This document shows, one piece after another, positions 25,894-35,087 of a stretch of DNA of 64,000 nucleotides (positions are counted from its first letter, which is position 1; every line of letters starts with the position of its first letter). This DNA is from Pandoraea horticolens. GTDB taxonomy: Bacteria > Pseudomonadota > Gammaproteobacteria > Burkholderiales > Burkholderiaceae. A model generated the notes under the pieces. That model saw only the letters and a list, made by a program, of their open reading frames with translations, did no database searches and was not told the DNA's origin. Location of the stretch: the NCBI RefSeq assembly GCF_902459555.1, contig NZ_CABPSM010000011.1:62001-126000 (forward strand), written 5' to 3'. The translations under genes were made by a program, and so were the position numbers.

Positions 25894-26568
25894 ATGCGCA
25901 AATTTTCGATGATCCGAGCCTGGATGTTACTCAGTGTGCTTTGGCTGACCGCGTGTGCCACGGCCGCCACGTCCAACTCCGCATTGGTCAAGGCGGTCGT
26001 CTTCAACGATACGAAGGCTGTCGCGCAGGCGCTGAAGGCGGGTGTCGATCCGAACTCGACGGACGAGAAGGGCAATCCGCTGCTGGTGATCGCGATGCGC
26101 GAGAAGTCGGTCGACGTTGCGCGCCTGCTGATCGATGACAAACGCACGGATCTCGACGCCAGCAACGCGGCAGGCGAGAACGCCATGATGATTGCCTCGC
26201 TGCAAGGCCTCGCGCCGATGGTCAAGTTGCTGATCGACAAGGATGCGGAGGTCAACAAGAAGGGCTGGGCCCCGCTGCATTATGCGGCGACCAACGGGCA
26301 TGACGACGTCGTGAAGATCCTGCTCGATGCCTCGGCTTACGTCGATGCCGAGTCGCCCAATGGCACCACGCCGCTCATGATGGCAGCACGCGGCGGACAT
26401 ATCACGACATGCAAGGTGCTGCTCGATGGCGGGGCGGATGTGCGCCTGAAGAACCAGATCGGTTTGTCGGCCATCGACTTTGCCACGCAGGCGAACCAGA
26501 AAGAAATCGCGGACGGTCTGCGCAAGCGCCTTGAACAGGTGCAGCAGTCGCGTCCGGCAGGTAAGTAA
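25894..26568 (+). CDS. Ankyrin-repeat lipoprotein
   Basis: A 224-residue protein with a lipoprotein signal: MRKFSMIRAWMLLSVLWLTAC, where LTAC is the lipobox and the Cys is residue 21. The mature part has about five ankyrin repeats (residues 32-205), for example 'KGWAPLHYAATNGHDDVVKIL' and GTTPLMMAARGGHITTCKVL. Ankyrin repeats bind proteins; the periplasmic partner is unknown. It follows the TatD gene by 49 bases on the same strand. Confidence 0.87.
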   Translation: MRKFSMIRAWMLLSVLWLTACATAATSNSALVKAVVFNDTKAVAQALKAGVDPNSTDEKGNPLLVIAMREKSVDVARLLIDDKRTDLDASNAAGENAMMIASLQGLAPMVKLLIDKDAEVNKKGWAPLHYAATNGHDDVVKILLDASAYVDAESPNGTTPLMMAARGGHITTCKVLLDGGADVRLKNQIGLSAIDFATQANQKEIADGLRKRLEQVQQSRPAGK

Positions 26569-26602
26569 GACGACCGGGGCGCCGCCGCAGCGGCACAGCC
26601 GG

Positions 26603-27412
26603 TTACGGCTTGTCGCGCGGCGCACCGTGGCGGCCGACGCCGCCGAGAAATTCGCGGGCGCCGGCGATGCCCTCGGAGAACACCACCACATGTCCGGCAG
26701 CGCCCTCCTGGCGCAGCGCCGCTTCCAGCGACATATCCCATTGCGCGTAAGCTGCCCTGCGGTCGGCGCGCAGCGCGCCTTGCGGCAGCGCGGCGAGTTG
26801 TTGCGCCAGCGCGAGCGCGCCCTGGCGTGCCATGCCTTCCGGCACCAGCCGGTTCACCAGTCCGATTTCGTAGGCTTCCTGTGCGCCGACAGCGCGTCCC
26901 GTGAGGATCATGTCGAGCGCACGGCTCATGCCGATCAGTCTGGGCAGACGCACCGTGCCGCCGTCGATGAGTGGCACGCCGAAGCGCCGGCAGAAGACGC
27001 CGAACGTTGCCGAGTCGTCTGCCACCCGCAGGTCGCACCACAGCGCCAGTTCCAATCCGCCCGCCACGGCGTGACCGCTGACGGCCGCAATCACAGGCTT
27101 GTCCAGATGCCGGCGCGTGAGTCCCATCGGGCCGTCGCCGCTTCCATCGGGCGTGACCTCGTTGCGGCGTTCGGGGTCGTCGAACGCCGAGAGGTCGGCG
27201 CCTGAGCAGAACGACGCGCCCTTGCCACACAGCACGGCGACGCTGGCGCTGTCGTCCTGCTCGAAGGCCAGCAAGGCGTCACGCAGTGCAGCGGCCATGT
27301 GGCGGTCAACCGCATTGCGTCGTGCCGTGCGCGCGAGCGTGATGATGGTCACGGGCCCCCCGGTCTCGACTTCGACGCACGGGGGGCTCGGCGAGGGGGT
27401 AAGTGGGTGCAT
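26603..27412 (-). CDS. Enoyl-CoA hydratase/isomerase (crotonase) family protein
   Basis: A 269-residue crotonase. The first oxyanion-hole segment is '[14 protein letters not shown]' and the second '[20 protein letters not shown]'. The usual first catalytic Glu position is followed by '[18 protein letters not shown]', where Asp occupies the second position, so the activity may differ from a true hydratase. The ATG at 27412 is used because residues before it are proline/arginine-rich and unlike the family. Its gene lies 35 bases after otsA on the same strand. Confidence 0.85.
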   Translation of the reverse strand: MHPLTPSPSPPCVEVETGGPVTIITLARTARRNAVDRHMAAALRDALLAFEQDDSASVAVLCGKGASFCSGADLSAFDDPERRNEVTPDGSGDGPMGLTRRHLDKPVIAAVSGHAVAGGLELALWCDLRVADDSATFGVFCRRFGVPLIDGGTVRLPRLIGMSRALDMILTGRAVGAQEAYEIGLVNRLVPEGMARQGALALAQQLAALPQGALRADRRAAYAQWDMSLEAALRQEGAAGHVVVFSEGIAGAREFLGGVGRHGAPRDKP

Positions 27413-27447
27413 GGCATGTCTCCTCGCGGCGGGGGCTGCCTCCTTCG

Positions 27448-28869
27448 TCAGGCCACAGCCGGTTGGGGGCGGCGCAACAGGGCCGGTTTGACGGTGCCTT
27501 TCGGCGCACGAAGGTCGGCGATGAAGCGGTCGCGCCACGTCGACAGATTATGCTCGCGCAACGTCAGCATCATGGTGGCGTGGCGCGCTTGCCGCTCGGA
27601 CAGCGACATGTTCAGCGCGGTGCGCAGCGCCTCGGCCATTCCGTCGATATCGTACGGATTCACGATCAACGCGCCGTCCAGTTCCTGCGCAGCGCCCGCG
27701 AAGCATGACAGCACCAGCACGCCAGGGTCCGCAGGGTCTTGCGAGGCAACATACTCCTTCGCCACGAGATTCATGCCGTCGCGCAACGGCGTGACATAGC
27801 CCACTTGCGAGGCGCGGAAAAACGACATCAGCACCTCGTGATCGTAACGTTTGTTGATGTAGCGAAGCGGTGTCCAGGCCAGATCCGAGAAGCGGCCGTT
27901 GATATGGCCCGCCTCGGTCTCCAACTGACGCCGGATCTCGCCATATCCAGCCACGTCCGAGCGGCTCGGCGGCGCGACCTGTACGAAGCTCACCGTCCCT
28001 TGCTGGTTCGGCCACAGCTCCAGCAAGCGCTCGAAGGCACGAAATCGTTCCAGCATCCCCTTAGAGTAGTCCAGACGATCCACGCTCATGATGAGCTTGC
28101 GTTCCTGCAATCCTTGCTTCAGATCGAGGATGTGTTTGACCGTGGCGCGGGCGGTTGCCTGCTGTTGAATCTCGTCGGGATACACGCCAATCGGATAGAC
28201 GCCGGTGAGCAGCGTTCGGTCGTAGGCGGTGACTGTGCCATCGTCGTGCAGCGTGCCCCCGGCATGCCGAACCAGGTAATCGGTGAAGGCCGTGCGGTCG
28301 GTTTCGGTCTGGAAGCCGACGAGATCGTATTCGCACATCGCGCGCACCAGGGCGTCGTGCGGCGGCACGGTCATGAGCACTTGCGGCGATGGAAACGGGA
28401 TATGCAGGAAGAAGCCGAGCCGCTGCTTCAAGCCGATGTGACGGCAGACTTGCGCGAACGGTAGCAAATGGTAATCGTGAACCCAGATCAGATCGTCATG
28501 CTCGAGCAGTGGCGCGAGCAACGCGGCGAAGCGCGCGTTGACATGCCGGTAGCCGTTGTAGTCGTCACGCTGATAGCGCGCGAGGTCGTCGCGATAGTGA
28601 AACGTCGGCCACAGGGTCGCGTTCGAAAAGCCGCGGTAGTACGTGTTGTAGTCGCGGCGCGTGAGCGGCACCGTGGCGAAGGTGACGTTGTTGCGATGAG
28701 CGATCTCGGGCGCGCTCGCCGGCTCGGCGTTGATTTCTCCGTTCCAGCCGAACCACATACCTCCGGTGTCCTTGAGTGCGTCGAACACGCCGATGGCCAG
28801 ACCGCCGGCGGTAGGTTTGCCTTCGGTGATCGGGGCAACCCGGTTCGACACGATGACTAAGCGACTCAT
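27448..28869 (-). CDS. otsA: Trehalose-6-phosphate synthase
   Basis: A 473-residue family-20 glycosyltransferase making trehalose-6-phosphate from UDP-glucose and glucose-6-phosphate. It starts [20 protein letters not shown], with the G-G-L loop soon after, then '[12 protein letters not shown]', [20 protein letters not shown] and '[15 protein letters not shown]', all donor-site signatures. It overlaps otsB by four bases (ATGA), giving an otsB-otsA operon. The pathway protects against osmotic and desiccation stress. Confidence 0.96.
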   Translation of the reverse strand: MSRLVIVSNRVAPITEGKPTAGGLAIGVFDALKDTGGMWFGWNGEINAEPASAPEIAHRNNVTFATVPLTRRDYNTYYRGFSNATLWPTFHYRDDLARYQRDDYNGYRHVNARFAALLAPLLEHDDLIWVHDYHLLPFAQVCRHIGLKQRLGFFLHIPFPSPQVLMTVPPHDALVRAMCEYDLVGFQTETDRTAFTDYLVRHAGGTLHDDGTVTAYDRTLLTGVYPIGVYPDEIQQQATARATVKHILDLKQGLQERKLIMSVDRLDYSKGMLERFRAFERLLELWPNQQGTVSFVQVAPPSRSDVAGYGEIRRQLETEAGHINGRFSDLAWTPLRYINKRYDHEVLMSFFRASQVGYVTPLRDGMNLVAKEYVASQDPADPGVLVLSCFAGAAQELDGALIVNPYDIDGMAEALRTALNMSLSERQARHATMMLTLREHNLSTWRDRFIADLRAPKGTVKPALLRRPQPAVA

Positions 28870-29687
28870 ACTCCATTCTCCTGTGAGGGTTGGCGCGGGG
28901 AAGCGTGGCGCAATGTCAGCAGCCAAGCCGTGAGCGCTTCCGGCGACGGCAACCGGTGATGGGCGCAAGTCTCTCCCTCACCGATCTTGATCGTGATGCC
29001 ACCCAGCGCATTCACGTCTGCAAATCCGGCCTCGTCGGTCAGATCGTCGCCGGCAAACAGCGGCGTTCGCCCGGCGAATGGGACCTCCTTCAGTAGCGTG
29101 GTGATAGCGCGGCCCTTGCTGACGTGGCGCGGCCGCAATTCGAAGACAAACTTGCCGGGTTGCAGCACGAAGCGCTCGGCGTGCAGATTGGCCAGTGCGC
29201 GCATCGCATCGCGTGCCAAGCCCGCCAACTCGGGTGCACCGCGGTAATGCAGTGCAAGCGCGCCGCCTTTGTTTTCCAGCAACAGACCGGGATGTTGGGC
29301 GACGAGCGCATGGAGCGGCGAGACCATCTCCGCGATCAGGACCGTGTCGATAGCGTGACCCTCGGCCCGGATCAGTTCCCCGTCGGCATGACGGATTTCG
29401 GCACCGTGCAGACCGGCAGCAGCCACGCGCAGCGGGGCGAGCAAGCCGTCGATCTCGTCGATGGCACGCCCGGAGACAACCGCGATGGCGCCGTGCGTAC
29501 GCTCAAGCAGGCGAGCCAGCGCGCTAGCGGTGTCACGCGGCAGCCGGACCGCATCGGGACGGGGGGCCAGCGGCGCCAGCGTGCCGTCGAGATCGAAAAA
29601 AAATGCCACCGTGGCAACGTCGACATCGCAAGTGTCGGCCGGTGTCGTCGTCGGTGGGGCGTAAAGCGAAGACACTAAGGGTTGCAT
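28866..29687 (-). CDS. otsB: Trehalose-6-phosphate phosphatase
   Basis: A 273-residue HAD-family phosphatase. Motif I is FFFDLDGTLAPLAPRPDAV with the nucleophilic Asp; motif II includes 'AIAVVSGRAIDEIDGLL'; motif IV is 'PLFAGDDLTDEAGFADV'. It dephosphorylates the product of OtsA. I choose the ATG at 29687 (MQPLVSSLYAP), since the frame further upstream is arginine- and proline-rich without family resemblance. Expressed before otsA with an ATGA overlap. Confidence 0.93.
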   Translation of the reverse strand: MQPLVSSLYAPPTTTPADTCDVDVATVAFFFDLDGTLAPLAPRPDAVRLPRDTASALARLLERTHGAIAVVSGRAIDEIDGLLAPLRVAAAGLHGAEIRHADGELIRAEGHAIDTVLIAEMVSPLHALVAQHPGLLLENKGGALALHYRGAPELAGLARDAMRALANLHAERFVLQPGKFVFELRPRHVSKGRAITTLLKEVPFAGRTPLFAGDDLTDEAGFADVNALGGITIKIGEGETCAHHRLPSPEALTAWLLTLRHASPRQPSQENGV

Positions 29688-30042
29688 GGCACTCCGTCGC
29701 TGTCGTGCCGCAGGTCGAGAAGTCGTATCCGGGGCCGTGCGGCGGGCGCAGGGGGAATGTGGCCGGGACGTGACTTGCGGCGGTTCGGTGGGCGGGAGCG
29801 CGGACATCCGCGCCGACAAATTCATCCTAATCGTTCAAAAAGCGACGGGGGGTCGTCCTTTCTATGAAATTCCTGTCGGATGGGGCCTACAAGGCAGGGA
29901 AAGGCAATCAGATATTGAATATGAGAATCGTTTGCAATAACATTCCGTAATTGCCGCAAAGTGGTCCATCGGGGATTGCGGCACGGCACACCTGCCACGC
30001 ACGCGCCACCGCCGGCGCACGGACGTGCGTTGGACGATAACA
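29688..30042. other. 355-base divergent regulatory region (otsB / flavoreductase)
   Basis: No gene-like frame is seen. It must hold the promoters of the otsB-otsA operon (minus) and of the PepSY reductase (plus), and it contains the Fur-like site at 29917-29935. The reductase-proximal half is AT-richer. Confidence 0.6.
29917..29935. promoter_or_regulatory. Fur-box-like site
   Basis: The complement reads GCAAACGATTCTCATATTC, which matches the 19-base Fur consensus at 12 of 19 positions by eye and resembles known 'GCAAATGATTCTCATT' boxes. It lies 107 bases before the ATG of a predicted iron-siderophore reductase, a gene class commonly iron-repressed. Confidence 0.6.
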
Positions 30043-32631
30043 ATGACGAAAAGACTGTGGTTTCAGTTGCACTGGTTCTTTGGCATTACCGCCGGACTGG
30101 TGCTGGCAGTGGTCGGTTTCACCGGCGCGCTGCTTTCTTATTACGAAGAGCTTACCCGGGCTTTCAGTCCGGGCGTGATGACCGTGGCGGTGCGCGACAC
30201 GCCACCGCTGCCTATTCCCGAGCTGATCGCGCGGGTGCACGTTGCGGTGCCCGACCGGCGTATTTTGCTCGTGACCGTGACGCGCGCGCCAGAAGACGCT
30301 GTTGGCGTACGGCTGTCGATTGGCGACGGGACGCGCGGCGAGACGTACTTCGTCGACCCCTATACCGGGCAAATGCTTGGCCGCTCGCAGGCCGATATCG
30401 TCTTTCGCTTCATCATGGATGTTCACCGTTTCCTGACCGTGGACGGAATCGGCAAGCAGATCACGGCGGCGGCCACGCTGTTGCTGTTCCTGTTGGCGCT
30501 GAGCGGGCTCTATCTACGCTGGCCGCGCCGGATCGGCAACTGGCGCGTCTGGCTCCATATCGACTTCAAGAAGCGCGGGCGGCCGTTTCTCTGGAATCTG
30601 CACGCGGTGATTGGCACGGTGGTGCTGGTGCCGTATCTGCTGTCGGCCACGACGGGACTCTACTGGTCGTACGATTGGTGGCGCGGCATGCTGTTCTCGA
30701 TGGCCGGCGTGCCACAACCCGTGCGCAACAAGCCGGCAGCCCAGCCGAAGATGGCCAGGAAGGGCGAGGGCAAGAAGGCAGCGCTGCCTGATCTGGCCTC
30801 GACGTCGACAGACGGCATGGACACAGTGTGGCGCAGTTTTACCGCCCGCGTGCCGGACTTTACGAAGGTTTATCTGCGCCCGGCGCAAAAGCCCGGCGGA
30901 TCGTTTCAGGTGACGTGGCTGGACAAGTCGGCGTCGCATGAGCGGGCGTTCAGCCGCATGGACGTTGACGGGGCCTCCGGCGAGATTCGCAACGAAGACC
31001 GTTACGCGGAAAAAACGACGGGCGGCCAGTTGATGACAAGTATCTATGCGTTGCATCGCGGCAGCTTCTTCGGGCAGGCCGGCATCATCGTGATGATGTT
31101 CTCGAGCCTGATGATGCCGGTGTTCTTTGTCACGGGCTGGATGCTTTATCTCGACCGTCGCAAGAAGAAGCGTGCATTGGCGGCGTCGCGCCCGGTCGCG
31201 GTGAAACACGGCCCGCAGGCACCGGTGGGCGCGTCGCTTGCCGAAGAGGGGGTGCTGATCGGCTACGCAAGCCAGAGCGGGGTGGCCGAGGGCCTCGCAT
31301 GGCAGACGGCGGGCATGTTGCAGGGGGCAGGTGTGCCGGCGCAGATTCAGCCGCTCGCCCGTATTGGTCAGGCACAACTGGGCACGGCCAAGCGGGCGTT
31401 GTTCATCGTCAGCACGTTTGGCGACGGCGAGCCACCCGACAGCGCGCGCCGGTTTGCGCAGCAATTGATGAATCAGGCGATGGCGCTGCCGACGCTGCGT
31501 TTCGCAATGCTCTCGCTGGGCGACAGCCATTACGACCGATTCTGCGGATTCGGGCGCAAGCTCGACGGCTGGCTACGGGCGCAGGGGGGGGTAGCGGCAT
31601 TCGAGCCCATCGAAGTCGACCGGGGCGATCCGGGGGCATGGACACGCTGGCAGGAACGGCTTGGTGAATGGCTGGGCCGTCCGCTGATGTCGTCGATGGC
31701 CGATGACGGGCCGCGTTTTGCGTCGTGGCCGCTGGCCGAGCGCGAACTGCTCAATCCGGGCAGCGCCGGGTTGCCTGCCTATCATCTGGCCTTCACGCCG
31801 CCGCCGGGCGCCAAATGGGTGGCGGGCGATCTGGTCGAGGTGCTGCCGCGTCATACCGCCGTGCGTATCGAGCATTTCCTTGCCGGCAGCGTCTGGACTC
31901 CCGACGTACGGGTACGTGTTGCCGGACGCGACGCAACATTGGGCGAAGCGTTGCGCGAGCGCGTGATCCCCGATGCCGTCCCGCCGGCGGGGATCGATCT
32001 GCAGGACTGGCTGGATCGTCTGGCGCCGCTGCCTGAGCGTGAATACTCGATTGCGTCGACACCGGACGAAGGCCGGCTGATGTTGCTCGTGCGCCAGACG
32101 CGTCATCCCGACGGGGCGCTGGGGCTGGGCTCCGGCTGGCTCACCGATGGCGTGGCGTTGGGTGAAGGCGTGGCGATGCGCGTGCGCTCGAACCCCGGTT
32201 TTCATGGTCCGGCAGACGCGCGCGGCATGATCCTGATCGGCAATGGCACGGGGCTGGCGGGACTGCGCGCGCACCTTGCCGAGCGAATCGCGCAAGGGCA
32301 CGCGCACAACTGGCTTATTTTCGGTGAGCGTCAGGCGGCACATGACGGTTTCCACGACACGACCTTGCGCCAGTGGCAGGCGCAGGGCGGCATTGCCCGC
32401 GTCGACCAGGTGTATTCGCGCGATCAGGCGCAGCGCATTTACGTGCAGGATCGAGTCCGCGAGGCGGCGCAAGACATCGCGGCCTGGGTGGCAGACGGCG
32501 CATCGATCTACGTGTGCGGCAGCCTCGCTGGCATGGCCCCTGCGGTGGATGCCGCACTGGCCGACGCGATTGGCGTGGACGTCCTGCTCGACTTGTCGGC
32601 GCAGGGGCGGTATCGCCGCGACGTCTACTAG
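30043..32631 (+). CDS. PepSY-membrane / flavodoxin / FAD-NADPH reductase fusion (putative ferrisiderophore reductase)
   Basis: An 862-residue inner-membrane flavoprotein. The N-terminal 380 residues are a PepSY-associated membrane domain with helices at 8-32, about 140-165, 190-215 and 350-375. A flavodoxin domain follows from about residue 405 (VLIGYASQSGVAEGLAWQ, 'VSTFGDGEPPDSA'), then a sulfite-reductase-alpha-like module with REYSIASTPDEGRL for FAD and 'ILIGNGTGLAGLRAHL' plus 'IYVCGSLAGMAPAVDAAL' for NADPH. Such proteins reduce ferric siderophores in the periplasm. The Fur-like box upstream supports iron control. ATG 30043 is preferred over an upstream GTG at 30025. A strong hairpin terminator follows. 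Confidence 0.88.
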   Translation: MTKRLWFQLHWFFGITAGLVLAVVGFTGALLSYYEELTRAFSPGVMTVAVRDTPPLPIPELIARVHVAVPDRRILLVTVTRAPEDAVGVRLSIGDGTRGETYFVDPYTGQMLGRSQADIVFRFIMDVHRFLTVDGIGKQITAAATLLLFLLALSGLYLRWPRRIGNWRVWLHIDFKKRGRPFLWNLHAVIGTVVLVPYLLSATTGLYWSYDWWRGMLFSMAGVPQPVRNKPAAQPKMARKGEGKKAALPDLASTSTDGMDTVWRSFTARVPDFTKVYLRPAQKPGGSFQVTWLDKSASHERAFSRMDVDGASGEIRNEDRYAEKTTGGQLMTSIYALHRGSFFGQAGIIVMMFSSLMMPVFFVTGWMLYLDRRKKKRALAASRPVAVKHGPQAPVGASLAEEGVLIGYASQSGVAEGLAWQTAGMLQGAGVPAQIQPLARIGQAQLGTAKRALFIVSTFGDGEPPDSARRFAQQLMNQAMALPTLRFAMLSLGDSHYDRFCGFGRKLDGWLRAQGGVAAFEPIEVDRGDPGAWTRWQERLGEWLGRPLMSSMADDGPRFASWPLAERELLNPGSAGLPAYHLAFTPPPGAKWVAGDLVEVLPRHTAVRIEHFLAGSVWTPDVRVRVAGRDATLGEALRERVIPDAVPPAGIDLQDWLDRLAPLPEREYSIASTPDEGRLMLLVRQTRHPDGALGLGSGWLTDGVALGEGVAMRVRSNPGFHGPADARGMILIGNGTGLAGLRAHLAERIAQGHAHNWLIFGERQAAHDGFHDTTLRQWQAQGGIARVDQVYSRDQAQRIYVQDRVREAAQDIAAWVADGASIYVCGSLAGMAPAVDAALADAIGVDVLLDLSAQGRYRRDVY

Positions 32632-32662
32632 ACGTGACTCGGTGGTGTGCTAACGTAATGAC

Positions 32663-32690
32663 AGGGCTCGATGTCGATCGAGCCCTCTTT
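32663..32690 (+). terminator. Intrinsic terminator after the flavoreductase gene
   Basis: AGGGCTCGAT pairs perfectly with ATCGAGCCCT around a GTCG loop, followed by CTTT. It lies 31 bases after the stop codon. Confidence 0.7.
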
Positions 32691-32734
32691 CATCGTCTCG
32701 CACATCCATCCATCGATCGCAGCGGGAGGGGACA

Positions 32735-33019
32735 ATGACGGCAACGTGGCAGGTCGTAGTGCACGGGCGAGTTCAGGGAATCGGCTATCGCGCGGCGTGC
32801 GTGGTCGAGGCGCGCAGGATCGGACTCAGCGGGTGGGTGCGCAACCGTCGCGATGGTTCGGTCGAGGCCATCGCACATGGCGAAGCCGCTCAGTTGCTGG
32901 CGTTGTGCGAGTGGATGCGCCAGGGGCCGCCGGGGGCGCAGGTGTCGTCCTGCGACATTGATAAGGCGTGGGTGACGGAGTTGCCACTGAAGGACTTCGA
33001 GCAACGCGCGAGCATTTGA
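32735..33019 (+). CDS. acyP: Acylphosphatase
   Basis: A 94-residue enzyme hydrolysing acyl phosphates. The signature GRVQGIGYRAACVVEA holds the catalytic Arg (about residue 19), and GLSGWVRNRRDGSVEAIAHG holds the catalytic Asn. Compared with the usual V-G-F-R the motif reads I-G-Y-R, still conservative. Separated by a terminator from the upstream gene and convergent with the chemoreceptor. Confidence 0.92.
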   Translation: MTATWQVVVHGRVQGIGYRAACVVEARRIGLSGWVRNRRDGSVEAIAHGEAAQLLALCEWMRQGPPGAQVSSCDIDKAWVTELPLKDFEQRASI

Positions 33020-33172
33020 AGCGGCGCGGCGGTGCCGGCATTGCATCGCAAGCCGAGCGCGCTTTCGGCATCCCGGAACGCGCCCGTCGTGTCGTCGGGG
33101 CGTTGTCGGAGGATGCCTGAGGCCGCAACAGTGAAGTACCGCCCTGGTTGGCCGGCGACGGCGGCTTCGCGA

Positions 33173-34816
33173 TCAAGCGGTCAGCGCCAACGTGCCCGGC
33201 GTTGGGCTGAGCGTCGCGTTTGCGGCGCCGCCCGCGTGCGAATGGGCGGCTTCGTGAGCCGACAGACGGAACAGGGCCACTGACTCGCGCAGGCGAGCTG
33301 CCTGTGTCTCGAGTGCTGCCGCCGCGGCAGACGCTTCTTCCACGAGTGCGGCATTCTGCTGCGTCATCTCGTCCATTTGCGTCACGGCCCGGTTGACCTG
33401 CTCGATGCCGCTTGACTGCTCGATGCTGGCGGCCGAAATCTCTCCCATGATGTCGGTGACGCGTTTGACCGATTGCACGACTTCCACCATCGTGGCGCCG
33501 GCGCGCTCGACCAGACGGGTACCGGTCTCGACGCGGTTGCCCGAAGTCTCGATCAATCCCTTGATTTCCTTGGCGGCCGACGCGCTGCGCTGTGCCAACG
33601 TGCGCACTTCGCCCGCGACCACGGCGAAGCCGCGGCCCTGTTCGCCGGCACGCGCGGCTTCGACGGCGGCATTGAGCGCCAGAATGTTCGTCTGGAAAGC
33701 GATGCCGTCGATGACCGTCAGGATATCGGTGACTTTCTGCGAGGCTTGCGCGATATCGCGCATTGTCGTCACGACTTCCTGTACGACGTCGCCACCGCGC
33801 GCAGCGGTATCCGACGCCGTGACGGCCAACTGGCTGGCGGCACGGGCGTTTTCGGCGTTCTGTTTGACGACGGCCGTCAGTTCTTCCATGCTCGCCGCCG
33901 TTTGCTCCAGCGACGACGCCTGCGATTCGGTACGTTGCGAGAGGTTGGCGTTGCCGTCGGCAATCTCGCGGGCGCTGGTGTGAATAGCTTCCGTGCTTTC
34001 GCGCACGGTGCCGACCGTGCTCGCGAGCCCATCGCGCATCCGGCCGAGGGCGCCGAAGAGTTGGCCCATCTCGTTACGCGTGTGCTGTTCGACTCGCTGA
34101 CTCAGATCGCCTGCGGCGATGCGCTCGAAATGGGAGATGACTTCGCGGATCGGCCGCAGCACGGCACGCGCGAGCATTGCCCGGCCCCACAGTGCGAGGA
34201 GCAGAGCAATGATCAGCGTGGCCCCCATCGCAACGCGCATGACGTTGTAGCGCTGCTGAGCCGCGTCGAATCGGGCCTTCTGACGGGCAACCTGAATGTC
34301 CTGCAGCTCACGCAGGGCCGAATCCAGGGCGGCGTACGCCGACGGCGCAACGCGTGCCTGAATCTGGTGGAACCCGGCCACATCGCCTTGCTTGAGCGCG
34401 TTGAGTGCCGGTGTCACGACTTTATCGAAAAAGGTCCGGCGCTTTTCGTCGGCCGTCTTGGCCAACTCCGCTTCGTGCGCATCTTCTTTGGGACGTTTCA
34501 GATAATCGCTCCAGAGCGCGTGCGAAGCGGCGACGTACTGGTTGCCCCGGTTAAGCACTTTTTCCGACTCTTCCTGATTTGCCCCGAGGCTGACATACGA
34601 AGCGTAGGTCGCCATTGACAGACGAGTCCGCAGAATCTGCTCGCCAGTGCCCTTGAGTTCGGCCAGGGCGGGGGTATCTTCCGTAGCCATCTTGCTCAGG
34701 GATTCATTGCTGGAACTCAGTGCCTGAAGGCCCAGAACGCTGACGAGGACGAGTAGTGCACCAAGCAAACCTAGGACGAGTGTCAGGCTGGTCCGAATCG
34801 TAATGTTCTTATACAT
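33173..34816 (-). CDS. Methyl-accepting chemotaxis protein (Tar-type, four-helix-bundle sensor)
   Basis: A 547-residue chemoreceptor. A membrane segment at about 9-32 (SLTLVLGLLGALLVLVSVLG) is followed by a periplasmic 4HB-type domain, a second membrane segment around 190-212, a HAMP domain (RPIREVISHFERIAAGDLSQ) and a long cytoplasmic signalling coil. The hairpin tip 'IDGIAFQTNILALNAAVEAA' is the conserved CheW/CheA contact, and a Gln/Glu-rich methylation helix with 'TESQASSLEQTAASMEEL' is present. The extreme C-terminus lacks a CheR-tethering pentapeptide. Ligand unknown. ATG 34816 is used because it begins just before the first membrane helix. Confidence 0.95.
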   Translation of the reverse strand: MYKNITIRTSLTLVLGLLGALLVLVSVLGLQALSSSNESLSKMATEDTPALAELKGTGEQILRTRLSMATYASYVSLGANQEESEKVLNRGNQYVAASHALWSDYLKRPKEDAHEAELAKTADEKRRTFFDKVVTPALNALKQGDVAGFHQIQARVAPSAYAALDSALRELQDIQVARQKARFDAAQQRYNVMRVAMGATLIIALLLALWGRAMLARAVLRPIREVISHFERIAAGDLSQRVEQHTRNEMGQLFGALGRMRDGLASTVGTVRESTEAIHTSAREIADGNANLSQRTESQASSLEQTAASMEELTAVVKQNAENARAASQLAVTASDTAARGGDVVQEVVTTMRDIAQASQKVTDILTVIDGIAFQTNILALNAAVEAARAGEQGRGFAVVAGEVRTLAQRSASAAKEIKGLIETSGNRVETGTRLVERAGATMVEVVQSVKRVTDIMGEISAASIEQSSGIEQVNRAVTQMDEMTQQNAALVEEASAAAAALETQAARLRESVALFRLSAHEAAHSHAGGAANATLSPTPGTLALTA

Positions 34817-35087
34817 ATGGATTGATGGATTGAATGCCCAGGGCGCGGAGTGAGAGCGTGCGGCCTCCCCGCCAGTTAGAGAGTGCAAGACGGGTCATAG
34901 GCATTATCGGCAGATGAGAGACGGAACTTGAGTTATTCGGCTCGGGCGATTCCGAAAGTGTGACGTCCGCAAAAGAAGATCGGAATTTGCGCAGTCGCAA
35001 GCGCCTTGCAAAAGGCCAGACTTAAAGGCTCCTGCAGTTCTTCAGTACGCCGAAGCGCGTGATTCGTGATGAGGCGTCAACGACGCG

